Shown piece by piece: positions 1 through 8,297 of a DNA stretch of 64,000 nucleotides. Location of the stretch: contig JAEYKW010000001.1 in assembly GCA_023408075.1 (NCBI GenBank), positions 62,001 through 126,000 of the forward strand, read 5' to 3'. Below the pieces are notes generated by a model. The model was not told the DNA's origin. It did no database searches and worked only from the letters and a program-made list of their open reading frames with translations. Made by a program: the position numbers and the translations under genes. How positions within the stretch are numbered: the first letter of the stretch is position 1; every line of letters begins with the position of its first letter. Source of the DNA: Bacillota bacterium. Lineage in GTDB: Bacteria > Bacillota > Clostridia > Christensenellales > SZUA-584.

Positions 1-705
<705 letters not shown>

Positions 706-709
706 CAGC

Positions 710-1684
710 GTGCAGGACCGTTTTGGCAGAAATATCGACTATATGCGCATATCGGTAACAGACAGGTGCAATCTGCGCTGTGTTTACTGCATGCCAGAGC
801 AGGGTGTGGAAAGCATTCCGCATGACGAGATACTGTCGTATGAGGAAATTATTCGCGTGGTGCGCGCGGCAGCAGCACTGGGCATAGAGAAAATAAAAAT
901 CACAGGCGGCGAGCCGCTTGTGCGCAAAGGCGTGGCGTCGCTTGTGCGTATGATAAAAGAGACTCCCGGCATCCGAACGGTGACGATGACCACCAACGGC
1001 GTGCTCTTTCCGCAACACGGAAACGAACTCGCTGAAGCGGGCCTTGATGGCGTCAATTTCAGCCTCGATTCGCTGGACAAAAAAACGTTTGCAGCGCTGA
1101 CCCGCTTTGATGCGCTCGAAAGCGTGGTGGAGGGCATCCACTTGGCTTTGCGGCTCGGCCTTAAAACAAAGCTCAACTGCGTGCCAACGCAGCTGCAAAA
1201 CAGCAGTGATTGGGTCACAATTGCAGGACTCGGGAGAGACAACCCTCTCGATGTGCGCTTTATTGAAATGATGCCGATCGGCTTGGGACGGGATTTTGAC
1301 ACAATCAACAACGATATTGTGCTGGCGGAGCTTAAAAGCGCATTCGGCCAGCCCGTTCGCTCCGCCGTTTCCCACGGCAGCGGACCTGCCGTTTATTATG
1401 ATTTTCCGGGGTTTCGGGGCAGCATCGGCTTGATCAGCGCACTGTCGCATTCGTTCTGCGTCAGCTGCAACAGAATCCGCCTCACCGCAGACGGCGAGCT
1501 GAAGCCTTGCCTGTGCCTCGGCGGCGGACTGGCTTTAAAGCCGCTCTTAAGAAGCGACATTTCGGACGAATCTCTTAAATGCGCAATTGCCGGTGTGATC
1601 GAAGATAAGCCGAAACAGCATGCGCTTTGCGAAGCAGCAAACGGCTCATCCGAAACGAGAAAGATGGTGCAGATCGGTGGCTGA
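710..1684 (+). CDS. moaA: GTP 3',8-cyclase MoaA (radical SAM)
   Basis: MoaA opens the molybdopterin pathway by cyclising GTP to 3',8-cyclo-GTP. The 324-residue product has the normal family length. The N-terminal radical SAM cluster motif is DRCNLRCVYC (C20, C24, C27), followed by the glycine-rich SAM segment TGGEPLVRKG. The second cluster is held by CVSCNRIRL and the following PCLCLGG, and the chain ends in the GG pair typical of MoaA. Translation starts at GTG 710, four bases after the modC stop. The MOSC gene begins 13 bases downstream. A moaC gene, whose product completes cyclic pyranopterin formation with MoaA, is not in this cluster. Confidence 0.95.
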   Translation: MQDRFGRNIDYMRISVTDRCNLRCVYCMPEQGVESIPHDEILSYEEIIRVVRAAAALGIEKIKITGGEPLVRKGVASLVRMIKETPGIRTVTMTTNGVLFPQHGNELAEAGLDGVNFSLDSLDKKTFAALTRFDALESVVEGIHLALRLGLKTKLNCVPTQLQNSSDWVTIAGLGRDNPLDVRFIEMMPIGLGRDFDTINNDIVLAELKSAFGQPVRSAVSHGSGPAVYYDFPGFRGSIGLISALSHSFCVSCNRIRLTADGELKPCLCLGGGLALKPLLRSDISDESLKCAIAGVIEDKPKQHALCEAANGSSETRKMVQIGG

Positions 1685-1697
1685 CAAGGGAAGGGTG

Positions 1698-2114
1698 ATG
1701 GCTGTTTGCATCAGCGAGCAGCGCGGCACCAAAAAGATGAATATCAAAGAATGCGAGCTCGTAGAAAACTTCGGCATCAAAAACGATGCGCACGCGGGAG
1801 ACTGGCACCGGCAGGTGAGCCTGCTTTGCTACGACCGTGTGGAGGAATTCCGCAGCCGGGGCGCCGATGTGGACGACGGCGCGTTCGGTGAAAATCTGCT
1901 CGTGACGGATATCGACTTTAAAGCACTGCCTGTCGGCACGCGCCTTAAGTGCAATGACGTGGTGCTGGAAATCACGCAGATCGGCAAGCAATGCCATTCC
2001 CACTGCGAGATTTTCCATCAGGTGGGGGACTGCATCATGCCGCGCGAGGGTGTTTTCGCAAAGGTGATCACCGGCGGCATCATTAAGACGGGGGATGAGC
2101 TGTATGTCGGGTAA
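1698..2114 (+). CDS. MOSC domain protein
   Basis: A single MOSC domain of 138 residues, the fold also found in molybdenum cofactor sulfurases and YiiM-type proteins. The family signature regions are visible: GDWHRQVSLL near the N-terminus, GAFGENLLV in the middle and the cysteine segment GKQCHSHC in the second half. I chose ATG 1698 because AAGGG (1686-1690) lies 7 bases upstream. An in-frame GTG at 1677 would add seven residues and overlap moaA. The 3' end overlaps mogA, so moaA, this gene and mogA form one operon. A role in sulfuration or handling of the cofactor is inferred from family and context; the substrate is unknown. Confidence 0.85.
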   Translation: MAVCISEQRGTKKMNIKECELVENFGIKNDAHAGDWHRQVSLLCYDRVEEFRSRGADVDDGAFGENLLVTDIDFKALPVGTRLKCNDVVLEITQIGKQCHSHCEIFHQVGDCIMPREGVFAKVITGGIIKTGDELYVG

Positions 2115-2604
2115 CGGATACCGCGCGGCGGTGATTACCGCGAGCGATAAAGGCTCTGCGGGGCAGCGCGAAGACCTCAGCGGGAAATTTTTAAAGGACA
2201 GCCTTGAAAAGCAGGGCTGGCAGGTCATCAGCTATTGCGTGCTGCCCGACGATCTGATTAAACTGACCGCTGAAATGACGTGGCTTGCGGACAACAGCTT
2301 TTGCGATTTGATACTGACGACCGGAGGAACCGGACTATCCCCAAGAGATGTGACGCCCGAGGCAACGCTGTCGATTGCAGACAGGCAGGTGCCGGGCATC
2401 AGCGAGGCGATGCGCGCTTCAAGCATGAGGGTCACAAACAGAGCCATGCTGAGCAGAGGCGTGTCGGTCACGCGCAAAAAGACGCTGATTATCAACATGC
2501 CGGGCAGCCTTAAAGCGGTGCAGGAATGTTTTGAAGTGATCTCGGACGTGCTGGCGCACGCCGTTGGCACGCTGCGCGGGGAATCGGGAGACTGCGCGCG
2601 CTAG
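2095..2604 (+). CDS. mogA: Molybdopterin adenylyltransferase MogA/MoaB family
   Basis: The product activates molybdopterin by adenylation before metal insertion. The 169-residue protein has the single MoCF-biosynthesis fold with the N-terminal strand AAVITASDKG, the loop LILTTGGTGLSPRDVTPEA that binds the pterin, and a C-terminal NMPGS segment. ATG 2095 overlaps the MOSC gene; ATG 2104 is an alternative start, giving MSGNGYRAAV. The stop overlaps the stop of the convergent Crp/Fnr gene by four bases, so no separate terminator can fit between them. MogA and MoaB are hard to tell apart by sequence alone, so the symbol is provisional. Confidence 0.88.
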   Translation: MSCMSGNGYRAAVITASDKGSAGQREDLSGKFLKDSLEKQGWQVISYCVLPDDLIKLTAEMTWLADNSFCDLILTTGGTGLSPRDVTPEATLSIADRQVPGISEAMRASSMRVTNRAMLSRGVSVTRKKTLIINMPGSLKAVQECFEVISDVLAHAVGTLRGESGDCAR

Positions 2605-3287
2605 GCGTTCTCGTGGCCGGTAAAACCGGTCAGCAGCTTGAAACAGTTCTTATCAAATTCAATGAGCCCTTCGCTGCGCATACGCCCGAGCTCGCGCGAC
2701 AATGCGCTGCGGTCCACGCAGAGATAGGATGCAAACTCTTCGCGGTTAAACGGAATATAAATTTCATTTGTTTTCTTGCGGCGGGCCTGCAGCGAGAGAT
2801 AGAGCAATATCCTGTCCCGCAGGCTTTTCTTTGAGAGAATATCGATTTTATACAGCTGGCGCATATTCGCGTTGGCGACGAGTTCAAGTATGTTCTTGAG
2901 TATGAGGCACCGGAGACCGTCGGGTATGGCGCTTGGCAAGCCGATCATATGAAAAGGAAACGTGATGATTGTTGAATCCGTATCGCTTGTAATCACAAGC
3001 GGGCTGATTTGCGTGGGCGTACAGGCGACTTCGATGCCGAAAAGCTTATTGGCTTTGACCTTGCGTATCAGATTCGGATGCCCGTAAACATCTTCCTTGA
3101 AAATGCTGAGCTCGCCGCTGCTCACGGCACCGACATAATCAATCTTTTCATCCATATTAACGAGCACCGCCCCTTTTTCAAAGTGTTTCTCCTGCACACT
3201 AAGAAGGGGGAGCAGCGATTCCGCTTCTTCCATAGTCAGTCCGCTGAACAATTTTGTTTTGATAAGGCAGCCGATCACCGATTCCAT
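2601..3287 (-). CDS. Crp/Fnr-family transcriptional regulator
   Basis: A 228-residue regulator with an N-terminal cyclic-nucleotide-binding-type beta roll (about residues 10-120), a long dimerisation helix and a C-terminal helix-turn-helix seen as REEFASYLCVDRSALSREL. No N-terminal cysteine cluster like that of enterobacterial FNR is present, so it is not an oxygen-sensing Fe-S FNR by sequence. I chose ATG 3287 because the aligned part of the family begins there; an upstream in-frame start would add 21 residues without a better ribosome site. It converges on mogA and diverges from pucR. Control of the molybdenum cofactor genes is plausible from location only. Confidence 0.85.
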   Translation of the reverse strand: MESVIGCLIKTKLFSGLTMEEAESLLPLLSVQEKHFEKGAVLVNMDEKIDYVGAVSSGELSIFKEDVYGHPNLIRKVKANKLFGIEVACTPTQISPLVITSDTDSTIITFPFHMIGLPSAIPDGLRCLILKNILELVANANMRQLYKIDILSKKSLRDRILLYLSLQARRKKTNEIYIPFNREEFASYLCVDRSALSRELGRMRSEGLIEFDKNCFKLLTGFTGHENA

Positions 3288-3394
3288 ATTATTTACCCGA
3301 TTGATTAATGAGTATAGTATAACACGTAAAATCATCTTCGTGTCATGCAAATTGGGTCGGCCGCTTTGGCGATGCCGTCATGCCGCTTCCTGAG

Positions 3395-3423
3395 TTGCAA
3401 AGTCTTATGAAGTATTATATAAT
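3395..3423 (+). promoter_or_regulatory. SigA-type promoter of pucR
   Basis: TTGCAA (3395-3400) and a perfect TATAAT (3418-3423) are separated by 17 bases. The transcript would start near 3430, about 87 bases before the PucR start codon. Confidence 0.7.
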
Positions 3424-3434
3424 AAGGCTTACAG

Positions 3435-3470
3435 ACAAAGGTGTCGATCTCATCGCGCCTTTGTTTTTTT
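3435..3470 (+). terminator. Terminator-like hairpin at the start of the pucR leader
   Basis: The arms ACAAAGGTG (3435-3443) and CGCCTTTGT (3456-3464) pair over nine positions with one G-U pair, and a run of seven T follows. It lies only about five bases after the predicted start of the transcript and before the coding region, so it would act on the leader itself and not on an upstream gene. Confidence 0.6.
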
Positions 3471-3516
3471 ATTTCGCGAGATGAATAAAGCCTTTTGAGG
3501 CTGGCAGGATAATCAT

Positions 3517-4677
3517 ATGTCAATCATGGTGAAAAAACTGTATAAAAACGGATCGTTTCTTTATAAAATGAATCTCGTTGCAGGGCAGAACGGCCTGAGT
3601 AACCTTGTGCAATGGGTTCATATCATTGAAGACGACTCGGCGACATCGTTTCTGCACGGCAACGAGCTGGTCTTTACGGCCGGTATCATGAATCAGTCCG
3701 AGCATTGGCTGCTGCGCTTTGCCCAAAAGCTTTTTGACGTGGGAACGAGCGCGTTTGTCGTCAACATCGGGCCGCATATCGATAAAATACCCGGCGAAGT
3801 CATTGAGTATTGCAACGATGTCGGCATGCCGCTGTTCACGATACCGTGGGAAACGCGCATGGTGGATATGACGCGGGATTTCTGCCATCGCATTATGGAC
3901 AACGAGCATGTGGAAAACAACACGGCCACGACGATTAAAAACATCATATTCAACGTCGGCGATATTGATACGCAGGTGCTGCAAATGGAGCGCTACGGGT
4001 ATCAGCGCGACAACACGTTCTGCTTCGTCAATATCGCCGCGTGTGACGCGGACGGGCGCGATTCGGACGAATACAAGGATGCCGTTAAGCGTATCGCCGA
4101 GGCTGTCGCAAAGAAATTCCATGAGCTTTTCATCACCTTTTCCTATAAGGATTCGCTGATACTCGTGCTGGTGAATTACAAGAACGAAGAAGTGCATGAA
4201 TTCGTCAAGGAGTTTATTGCCGCCGCGCTGCAGAAGGCAAAGGGCTGGAGCCTGCACATGGGCATCAGTTCAAACAAAATGGGCATTTACGATCAGAAGG
4301 CGAATTTTGAGAAGGCGCTCTACGCCATCGAGACGGCAAAGAGGCGCGGCGAGCTCGTCAATTATTACGACAAGCTCGGCATATACAAGCTGCTTTATGC
4401 CGTGAACGATAAATCCGTGCTGCGCGAATTCTATAAGAACGCCGTACGGAAAATAGAAACTTACGACAGGGAAAACGGAACCCAGCTCATTGATATGTTA
4501 AAGACATATCTTCAAAACAACGGCAGCCTGCAGCTGGTTTCAGAAAAACAGTTCGTTCACCGCAATACTGTGACAAACCAGCTCAAAAAGATAGAGGAGA
4601 TCACGGGGCTTAACCCGTTTGACCTGGAAGACAAGGTCAGCTTCATACTGGCTTTTTACATTCAAGAGATTCTCTGA
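3517..4677 (+). CDS. PucR-family transcriptional regulator
   Basis: A 386-residue protein with the three-part PucR layout: an N-terminal PucR domain (about residues 5-125, with segments such as ELVFTAGIMNQSE), a central GGDEF-like region, and a C-terminal helix-turn-helix of the HTH_30 type seen around VSEKQFVHRNTVTNQLKKIEE. PucR proteins usually control purine or related nitrogen catabolism. Here it precedes the pyrimidine degradation cluster in the same direction and is its likely regulator. ATG 3517 has AGGA 7 bases upstream. The gene has its own promoter and a leader hairpin. The effector molecule cannot be read from sequence. Confidence 0.88.
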   Translation: MSIMVKKLYKNGSFLYKMNLVAGQNGLSNLVQWVHIIEDDSATSFLHGNELVFTAGIMNQSEHWLLRFAQKLFDVGTSAFVVNIGPHIDKIPGEVIEYCNDVGMPLFTIPWETRMVDMTRDFCHRIMDNEHVENNTATTIKNIIFNVGDIDTQVLQMERYGYQRDNTFCFVNIAACDADGRDSDEYKDAVKRIAEAVAKKFHELFITFSYKDSLILVLVNYKNEEVHEFVKEFIAAALQKAKGWSLHMGISSNKMGIYDQKANFEKALYAIETAKRRGELVNYYDKLGIYKLLYAVNDKSVLREFYKNAVRKIETYDRENGTQLIDMLKTYLQNNGSLQLVSEKQFVHRNTVTNQLKKIEEITGLNPFDLEDKVSFILAFYIQEIL

Positions 4678-4716
4678 TTTGCAAGTTTTCAATATTGGCC
4701 ATGCATATCTTCGTGT

Positions 4717-4730
4717 TGTGCAACTGCACA
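4717..4730. promoter_or_regulatory. Candidate operator palindrome before the aminotransferase promoter
   Basis: TGTGCA (4717-4722), a two-base centre and TGCACA (4725-4730) form a perfect inverted repeat. It ends 22 bases before the -35 box at 4753, a position suited to an activator. PucR is the natural candidate by location, but nothing in the sequence identifies the binding protein. Confidence 0.4.
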
Positions 4731-4752
4731 GGCAACTATGTTCACATGGCAA

Positions 4753-4780
4753 TTGAATAATCACCGGGATCAGTTATAAT
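4753..4780 (+). promoter_or_regulatory. Promoter of the pyrimidine degradation cluster
   Basis: TTGAAT (4753-4758) and TATAAT (4775-4780) are separated by 16 bases. Transcription would begin near 4787, just before two tandem terminator-like hairpins and about 130 bases before the aminotransferase start. Confidence 0.65.
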
Positions 4781-4801
4781 AAAGTCAACAAGCAACGAAT
4801 T

Positions 4802-4849
4802 GCGGCAATGGTGCTCAAACAGCTACTATTGCCGCTATTTTTGTTTTTT
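4802..4849 (+). terminator. Leader hairpin 1 with T-tract
   Basis: The arm beginning GCGGCAATGGTG (4802-4813) pairs over 12 positions, including two G-U pairs, with the arm ending CTATTGCCGC (to 4835). The stretch 4836-4849 is almost all T. This has the form of an intrinsic terminator but lies between a promoter and the first gene, so it may attenuate the operon. Confidence 0.65.
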
Positions 4850-4866
4850 GAGCCTTGTTATTACTT

Positions 4867-4905
4867 CGGCAATGGAGCCTAAGCTCTATTGCCGTTATTA
4901 TTTTT
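4867..4905 (+). terminator. Leader hairpin 2 with T-tract, adjacent to the ribosome site
   Basis: CGGCAATGGAGC (4867-4878) and GCTCTATTGCCG (4883-4894) form a 12-pair stem with one G-U pair and a four-base loop, followed by TTATTATTTTT. The ribosome binding site GGAGG (4906-4910) follows at once. The stem core matches hairpin 1, so the left arm of one could also pair with the right arm of the other. Confidence 0.65.
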
Positions 4906-4916
4906 GGAGGATGACT

Positions 4917-6245
4917 GTGTTGACAGGAGAAGAAATCAAAATTGCATTAAAGACATACAATCTGCAGTCATGGAGCAAACAGAAGGCCATCAACCCGATA
5001 CCCGTGGAAAAAGCGGATGGCATCTATTTTTGGGACTATGACGGAAACCGTTATACGGACATGTCGTCTCAGCTCGTGAATATGAATCTCGGGTTCGGCA
5101 ACAAGGAGATCGGCGATGCGATCAAAGCGCAGGTAGACGGGTACTGCTTTATCGGGCCGTCATACGGCGCGGAAGCCAGAGCCAAGCTCGCGAAAAAGAT
5201 CATCGAGCTGATGCCGGACAATATGGGCAAGGTGTTTTTTACGAACGCGGGAGCAGAGGCCAATGAAAACGCCGTAAAGATGGCAAGAATGTTCACGGGC
5301 CGCAACAAGGTTTTCAGCCGGTACCGCAGCTATCACGGCTCGTCCTTCGGAGCCGGCAACCTGACCGGCGAGCCGAGGCGTTACGCGCTTGAGCCGGGCA
5401 TACCGGGCTTCGTGAAATTTTTCGATCCGTATGTATACCGCGAAGCGGTCTCCTTTGAAACCGAAGAAGCGGCAACGGCCTATTATTTAAAAAAGCTCGA
5501 CGAGCAGCTTCAGTACGAGAACCCAGCCTCGGTCGCGGCGATCGTGCTTGAGACGGTGACAGGCTCCAACGGCGTGATTATTCCGCCCAAGGGCTATCTG
5601 CCCGGCGTGCGCGCCCTGTGCGATAAATACGGCATCATGTTGATATGCGACGAGGTGATGACGGGCTGGTGCCGGACGGGCAGCATGTTCGCGTTTGAGA
5701 ACTTTGATATCAAGCCGGATATCGTCTCGTTTGCCAAAGGCGTCACCTGCGGCTATGTGCCGCTCGGCGGCGTCGCGGTCAGCAAGAAAATAGCCGAATA
5801 TTTTGACGAGAACCTGCTTTCCTGCGGTTTGACCTACAGCGGGCATCCTCTCGGGTGTGCAGCCGGGGTGGCCTGCATCGATTATTACGAAAAGAACAAC
5901 ATCACAGACCATGTGAAAGAGATGGGCAAGGTGCTCGGCGACATACTCGAAACGCTCAAAGCTGCGCATCCGTGCGTCGGCGACGTGCGGTACATCGGCT
6001 TATTCTCCGCCGTTGAGCTCGTTAAAGACAAGCAGACAAAAGAAGCGCTCGTGCCGTACGGCAAAGACCCGGACGGCGTGATGGGCAAGGTGCTGGGGCT
6101 GCTCAAGCAGCGCCGGTTCATGACCTATACGCACGAAAACATGATTATCGTCGCGCCGCCGCTGATCATTACGCAGCAGCAGCTCAAAGAAGAAATGGCA
6201 AAGCTGGATGACGTGCTCGGCATTGTCGATAAAGAATTTATTTAA
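4917..6245 (+). CDS. Class III PLP aminotransferase, probable beta-alanine aminotransferase
   Basis: A fold-type I, class III aminotransferase of about 442 residues. The cofactor-binding region shows the phosphate-site segment FFTNAGAEANENAVKMAR, the aspartate region LICDEVMTGWCRTG and the Schiff-base lysine in SFAKGVTCGYVPLGG. The start is set by the ribosome site GGAGG at 4906-4910: ATG 4911 touches it, while GTG 4917 (spacing 6) or TTG 4920 (spacing 9) are well placed. In this cluster the expected reaction is transfer of the amino group of beta-alanine to pyruvate or 2-oxoglutarate, giving malonate semialdehyde for the next gene product. Class III enzymes act on many omega-amino acids, so the substrate is inferred from context. 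Confidence 0.82.
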   Translation: MLTGEEIKIALKTYNLQSWSKQKAINPIPVEKADGIYFWDYDGNRYTDMSSQLVNMNLGFGNKEIGDAIKAQVDGYCFIGPSYGAEARAKLAKKIIELMPDNMGKVFFTNAGAEANENAVKMARMFTGRNKVFSRYRSYHGSSFGAGNLTGEPRRYALEPGIPGFVKFFDPYVYREAVSFETEEAATAYYLKKLDEQLQYENPASVAAIVLETVTGSNGVIIPPKGYLPGVRALCDKYGIMLICDEVMTGWCRTGSMFAFENFDIKPDIVSFAKGVTCGYVPLGGVAVSKKIAEYFDENLLSCGLTYSGHPLGCAAGVACIDYYEKNNITDHVKEMGKVLGDILETLKAAHPCVGDVRYIGLFSAVELVKDKQTKEALVPYGKDPDGVMGKVLGLLKQRRFMTYTHENMIIVAPPLIITQQQLKEEMAKLDDVLGIVDKEFI

Positions 6246-6265
6246 AACAACGGGAGTTGACGCGA

Positions 6266-7420
6266 ATGCCTTTTCAGTTTGCATTGCCGGGCCATACGGT
6301 GATGGGCGAGAACGCCTTGGCAGCGAGTGAAGCCGTCATAAAGAGCTTCGGCAAAAAGACGTTTATCGTATCCGGAAAAATAGTGACAAAATCGGGCGCG
6401 GTCAAGAGACTGACTGACAGCCTTGAAAAATGGGACATAGATTATGTGATATTCAACGACATCACGGGGGAGCCGACGGATGAAATGATTAAAGCCGGTG
6501 TGCAGGCGTATGCCGCGTCGGGCTGCGATTTTATCACCGCGATAGGCGGCGGCAGCCCATTGGACAGCGCAAAAGCCATTGCCGCTATGTCCGTGCTTCC
6601 GGGAAGCGTGTCCGATTATATGGGCAAAGAAATCGAAGGGGATTTCCCGCCCGTTGTGATGATTCCGACCACAGCGGGCACAGGCTCCGAAGCGACGAAG
6701 TTCACGGTGATCACGGATACCGGCAAGGGCATCAAGATGCTGCTCAAAGGAAACGCGCTGCTCCCGCAGCTCGCTATTGTGGACTCCTCGTTGACGCTCA
6801 CAGCACCGCCGGACATCACGGCTGCCACGGGTATGGACGCGCTGACCCATGCGGTGGAGTCGTACACCTCTAGGAAGGCCAACGACCTGACCGACATCTA
6901 TGCGCTGGATGCCGTGAAACGGATATTTGCCTATCTGCCTGCCGCCTATAAAGACGGCAATGACACAACAGCCAGATATCAAATGGCCGTAGCGGCTTAT
7001 GAAGCGGGTGTGTGCATCAACAATGCATCGGTGACGCTCGTGCACGGCATGAGCCGACCGATAGGCGCACTGTTCCATGTTCCGCACGGCATATCCAACG
7101 CGATGCTGATTAAAGAGGCTCTAAGCTATGTGCGGGACGGATGCCCCGAAAGGTTTGCGGCGTTGGCGCGGGCCATCGGCGCGGCGGATGCGGGGACGGA
7201 CGATGAAGAAGCTTCTCTGACCTTTATCAACGCTCTTGAGAGGCTCTGCCAAACGCTGAAAATACCCACCTTGGAAGCGTACGGCATAGAAAAAGAAGAA
7301 TTTGATTCGTATATCGATAAGATGGCCCGGGACGCAATAACGAGCGGCAGCCCATCAAATACGATCAAAGACGTGCAAAGCGAAGACCTCAAAACAATAT
7401 ATCAAAGACTGTGGCAATAA
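6266..7420 (+). CDS. Iron-containing alcohol dehydrogenase, probable malonate semialdehyde reductase
   Basis: A 384-residue group III (iron-containing) alcohol dehydrogenase. The nucleotide-binding segment is GGGSPLDSAKA; the metal site uses the aspartate and first histidine of GMDALTHAVESY and the histidines in LVHGMSRPIGALFHVPHG. ATG 6266 lies 9 bases after GGGAG. It directly follows the aminotransferase, which suggests that it reduces malonate semialdehyde to 3-hydroxypropionate with NAD(P)H. That would remove a reactive aldehyde and consume reducing power in a fermenter. Other short-chain aldehydes remain possible, since this family has broad specificity. Confidence 0.85.
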   Translation: MPFQFALPGHTVMGENALAASEAVIKSFGKKTFIVSGKIVTKSGAVKRLTDSLEKWDIDYVIFNDITGEPTDEMIKAGVQAYAASGCDFITAIGGGSPLDSAKAIAAMSVLPGSVSDYMGKEIEGDFPPVVMIPTTAGTGSEATKFTVITDTGKGIKMLLKGNALLPQLAIVDSSLTLTAPPDITAATGMDALTHAVESYTSRKANDLTDIYALDAVKRIFAYLPAAYKDGNDTTARYQMAVAAYEAGVCINNASVTLVHGMSRPIGALFHVPHGISNAMLIKEALSYVRDGCPERFAALARAIGAADAGTDDEEASLTFINALERLCQTLKIPTLEAYGIEKEEFDSYIDKMARDAITSGSPSNTIKDVQSEDLKTIYQRLWQ

Positions 7421-7440
7421 AGCCGGTTCCGATCAAATTA

Positions 7441-7480
7441 CAATGGCGTAATGCGATAAGCATTGACGCCGTTATTTTTT
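7441..7480 (+). terminator. Intergenic hairpin with T-tract before the ABC transporter genes
   Basis: The segment AATGGCGTAATGC (7442-7454) pairs with GCATTGACGCCGTT (7460-7473) with one mismatch and a bulge, followed by six T. The ribosome site AAGGAGAG follows within a few bases. Like the hairpins at 4802 and 4867 it carries a CAATGG core on its left side (7441-7446) and stands directly before a gene. Confidence 0.6.
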
Positions 7481-7496
7481 AAAAAGGAGAGCGTAT

Positions 7497-8297
7497 ATGG
7501 GCGCGATAGAATGTTTGGCAAATGAAGTTGAAATCAAAATAGAAAATCTCAATGTGCAGTTTCCTGACAAGAACGGCGGAGAGCCCGTTCACGCGTTGCA
7601 GGATATCAATTTGGAGGTCATGCCCGGCGAGTTCATCTCGCTTGTGGGCCCGTCGGGCTGCGGTAAAACAACGCTGCTGCGCACGATTGCCGACCTTCAG
7701 CAGCCGACCTCGGGCATCATCTCCATCAGAGGCCAGTCGCCGAGAGACATCCGAATGCAGAAGAAGTTCGGCATCGTGTTTCAGAGCCCGGTGCTGTACG
7801 ACTGGAGAACGGTGCGCCGCAACGTCTGCATGCCGATGGAGCTGATGGGATTACCCAAAAAATACAGAACGGCACGCGTCACCGAGATGCTGGAGCTGGT
7901 CGGCCTGTATACCTTCGGCAAAATGTATCCGCACGAGCTGAGCGGCGGCATGCAGCAACGGGTGGGCATCGCGCGCGCACTCGCGATCGACCCGGAAATT
8001 CTGCTGATGGATGAACCGTTCTCGGCTCTGGATGAGTTTACCAAAGAGAAGCTGCACGAGGACGTGATGATGATATGGAGCAAAACAAACAAAACGATCA
8101 TCTTCGTGACGCATAACATTTCCGAGGCTGTTTTCTTATCGGACAGAGTCGTGGTGCTTTCGCCTCATCCCGGGCGCTTATCCGAAATCGTTGAGGTCAA
8201 TCTGCCAAGGCCGCGCTCGCTTTCCATAAAGAACTCGGTGGAATTCAACGAACTTGTTAAAAAAGTGAGAGACAGCTTTGAGGGGGTTTACGCGTGA
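7497..8297 (+). CDS. ABC importer ATPase (SsuB/TauB/ThiZ-like)
   Basis: A 266-residue ATP-binding subunit with Walker A GPSGCGKTT, Q-loop VFQSP, signature LSGGMQQRVGIARAL, Walker B ILLMDEP and the switch histidine in FVTHNISEAV. It resembles the ATPases of nitrate, sulfonate, taurine and thiamine-pyrimidine importers. ATG 7497 has GGAGAG 6 bases upstream. The stop overlaps the start of the first permease by four bases. Together with two permeases and an NMT1/THI5-type binding protein it should form an importer. A pyrimidine base or derivative is the likely cargo, given the catabolic genes on both sides. Confidence 0.9.
   Translation: MGAIECLANEVEIKIENLNVQFPDKNGGEPVHALQDINLEVMPGEFISLVGPSGCGKTTLLRTIADLQQPTSGIISIRGQSPRDIRMQKKFGIVFQSPVLYDWRTVRRNVCMPMELMGLPKKYRTARVTEMLELVGLYTFGKMYPHELSGGMQQRVGIARALAIDPEILLMDEPFSALDEFTKEKLHEDVMMIWSKTNKTIIFVTHNISEAVFLSDRVVVLSPHPGRLSEIVEVNLPRPRSLSIKNSVEFNELVKKVRDSFEGVYA

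Noticed and set aside
4800..4916. N-terminal extension of the aminotransferase from 4800
   Set aside because: The frame is open, but it covers the two leader hairpins and T-tracts. The ribosome site GGAGG at 4906-4910 places the start at 4917 or 4920.
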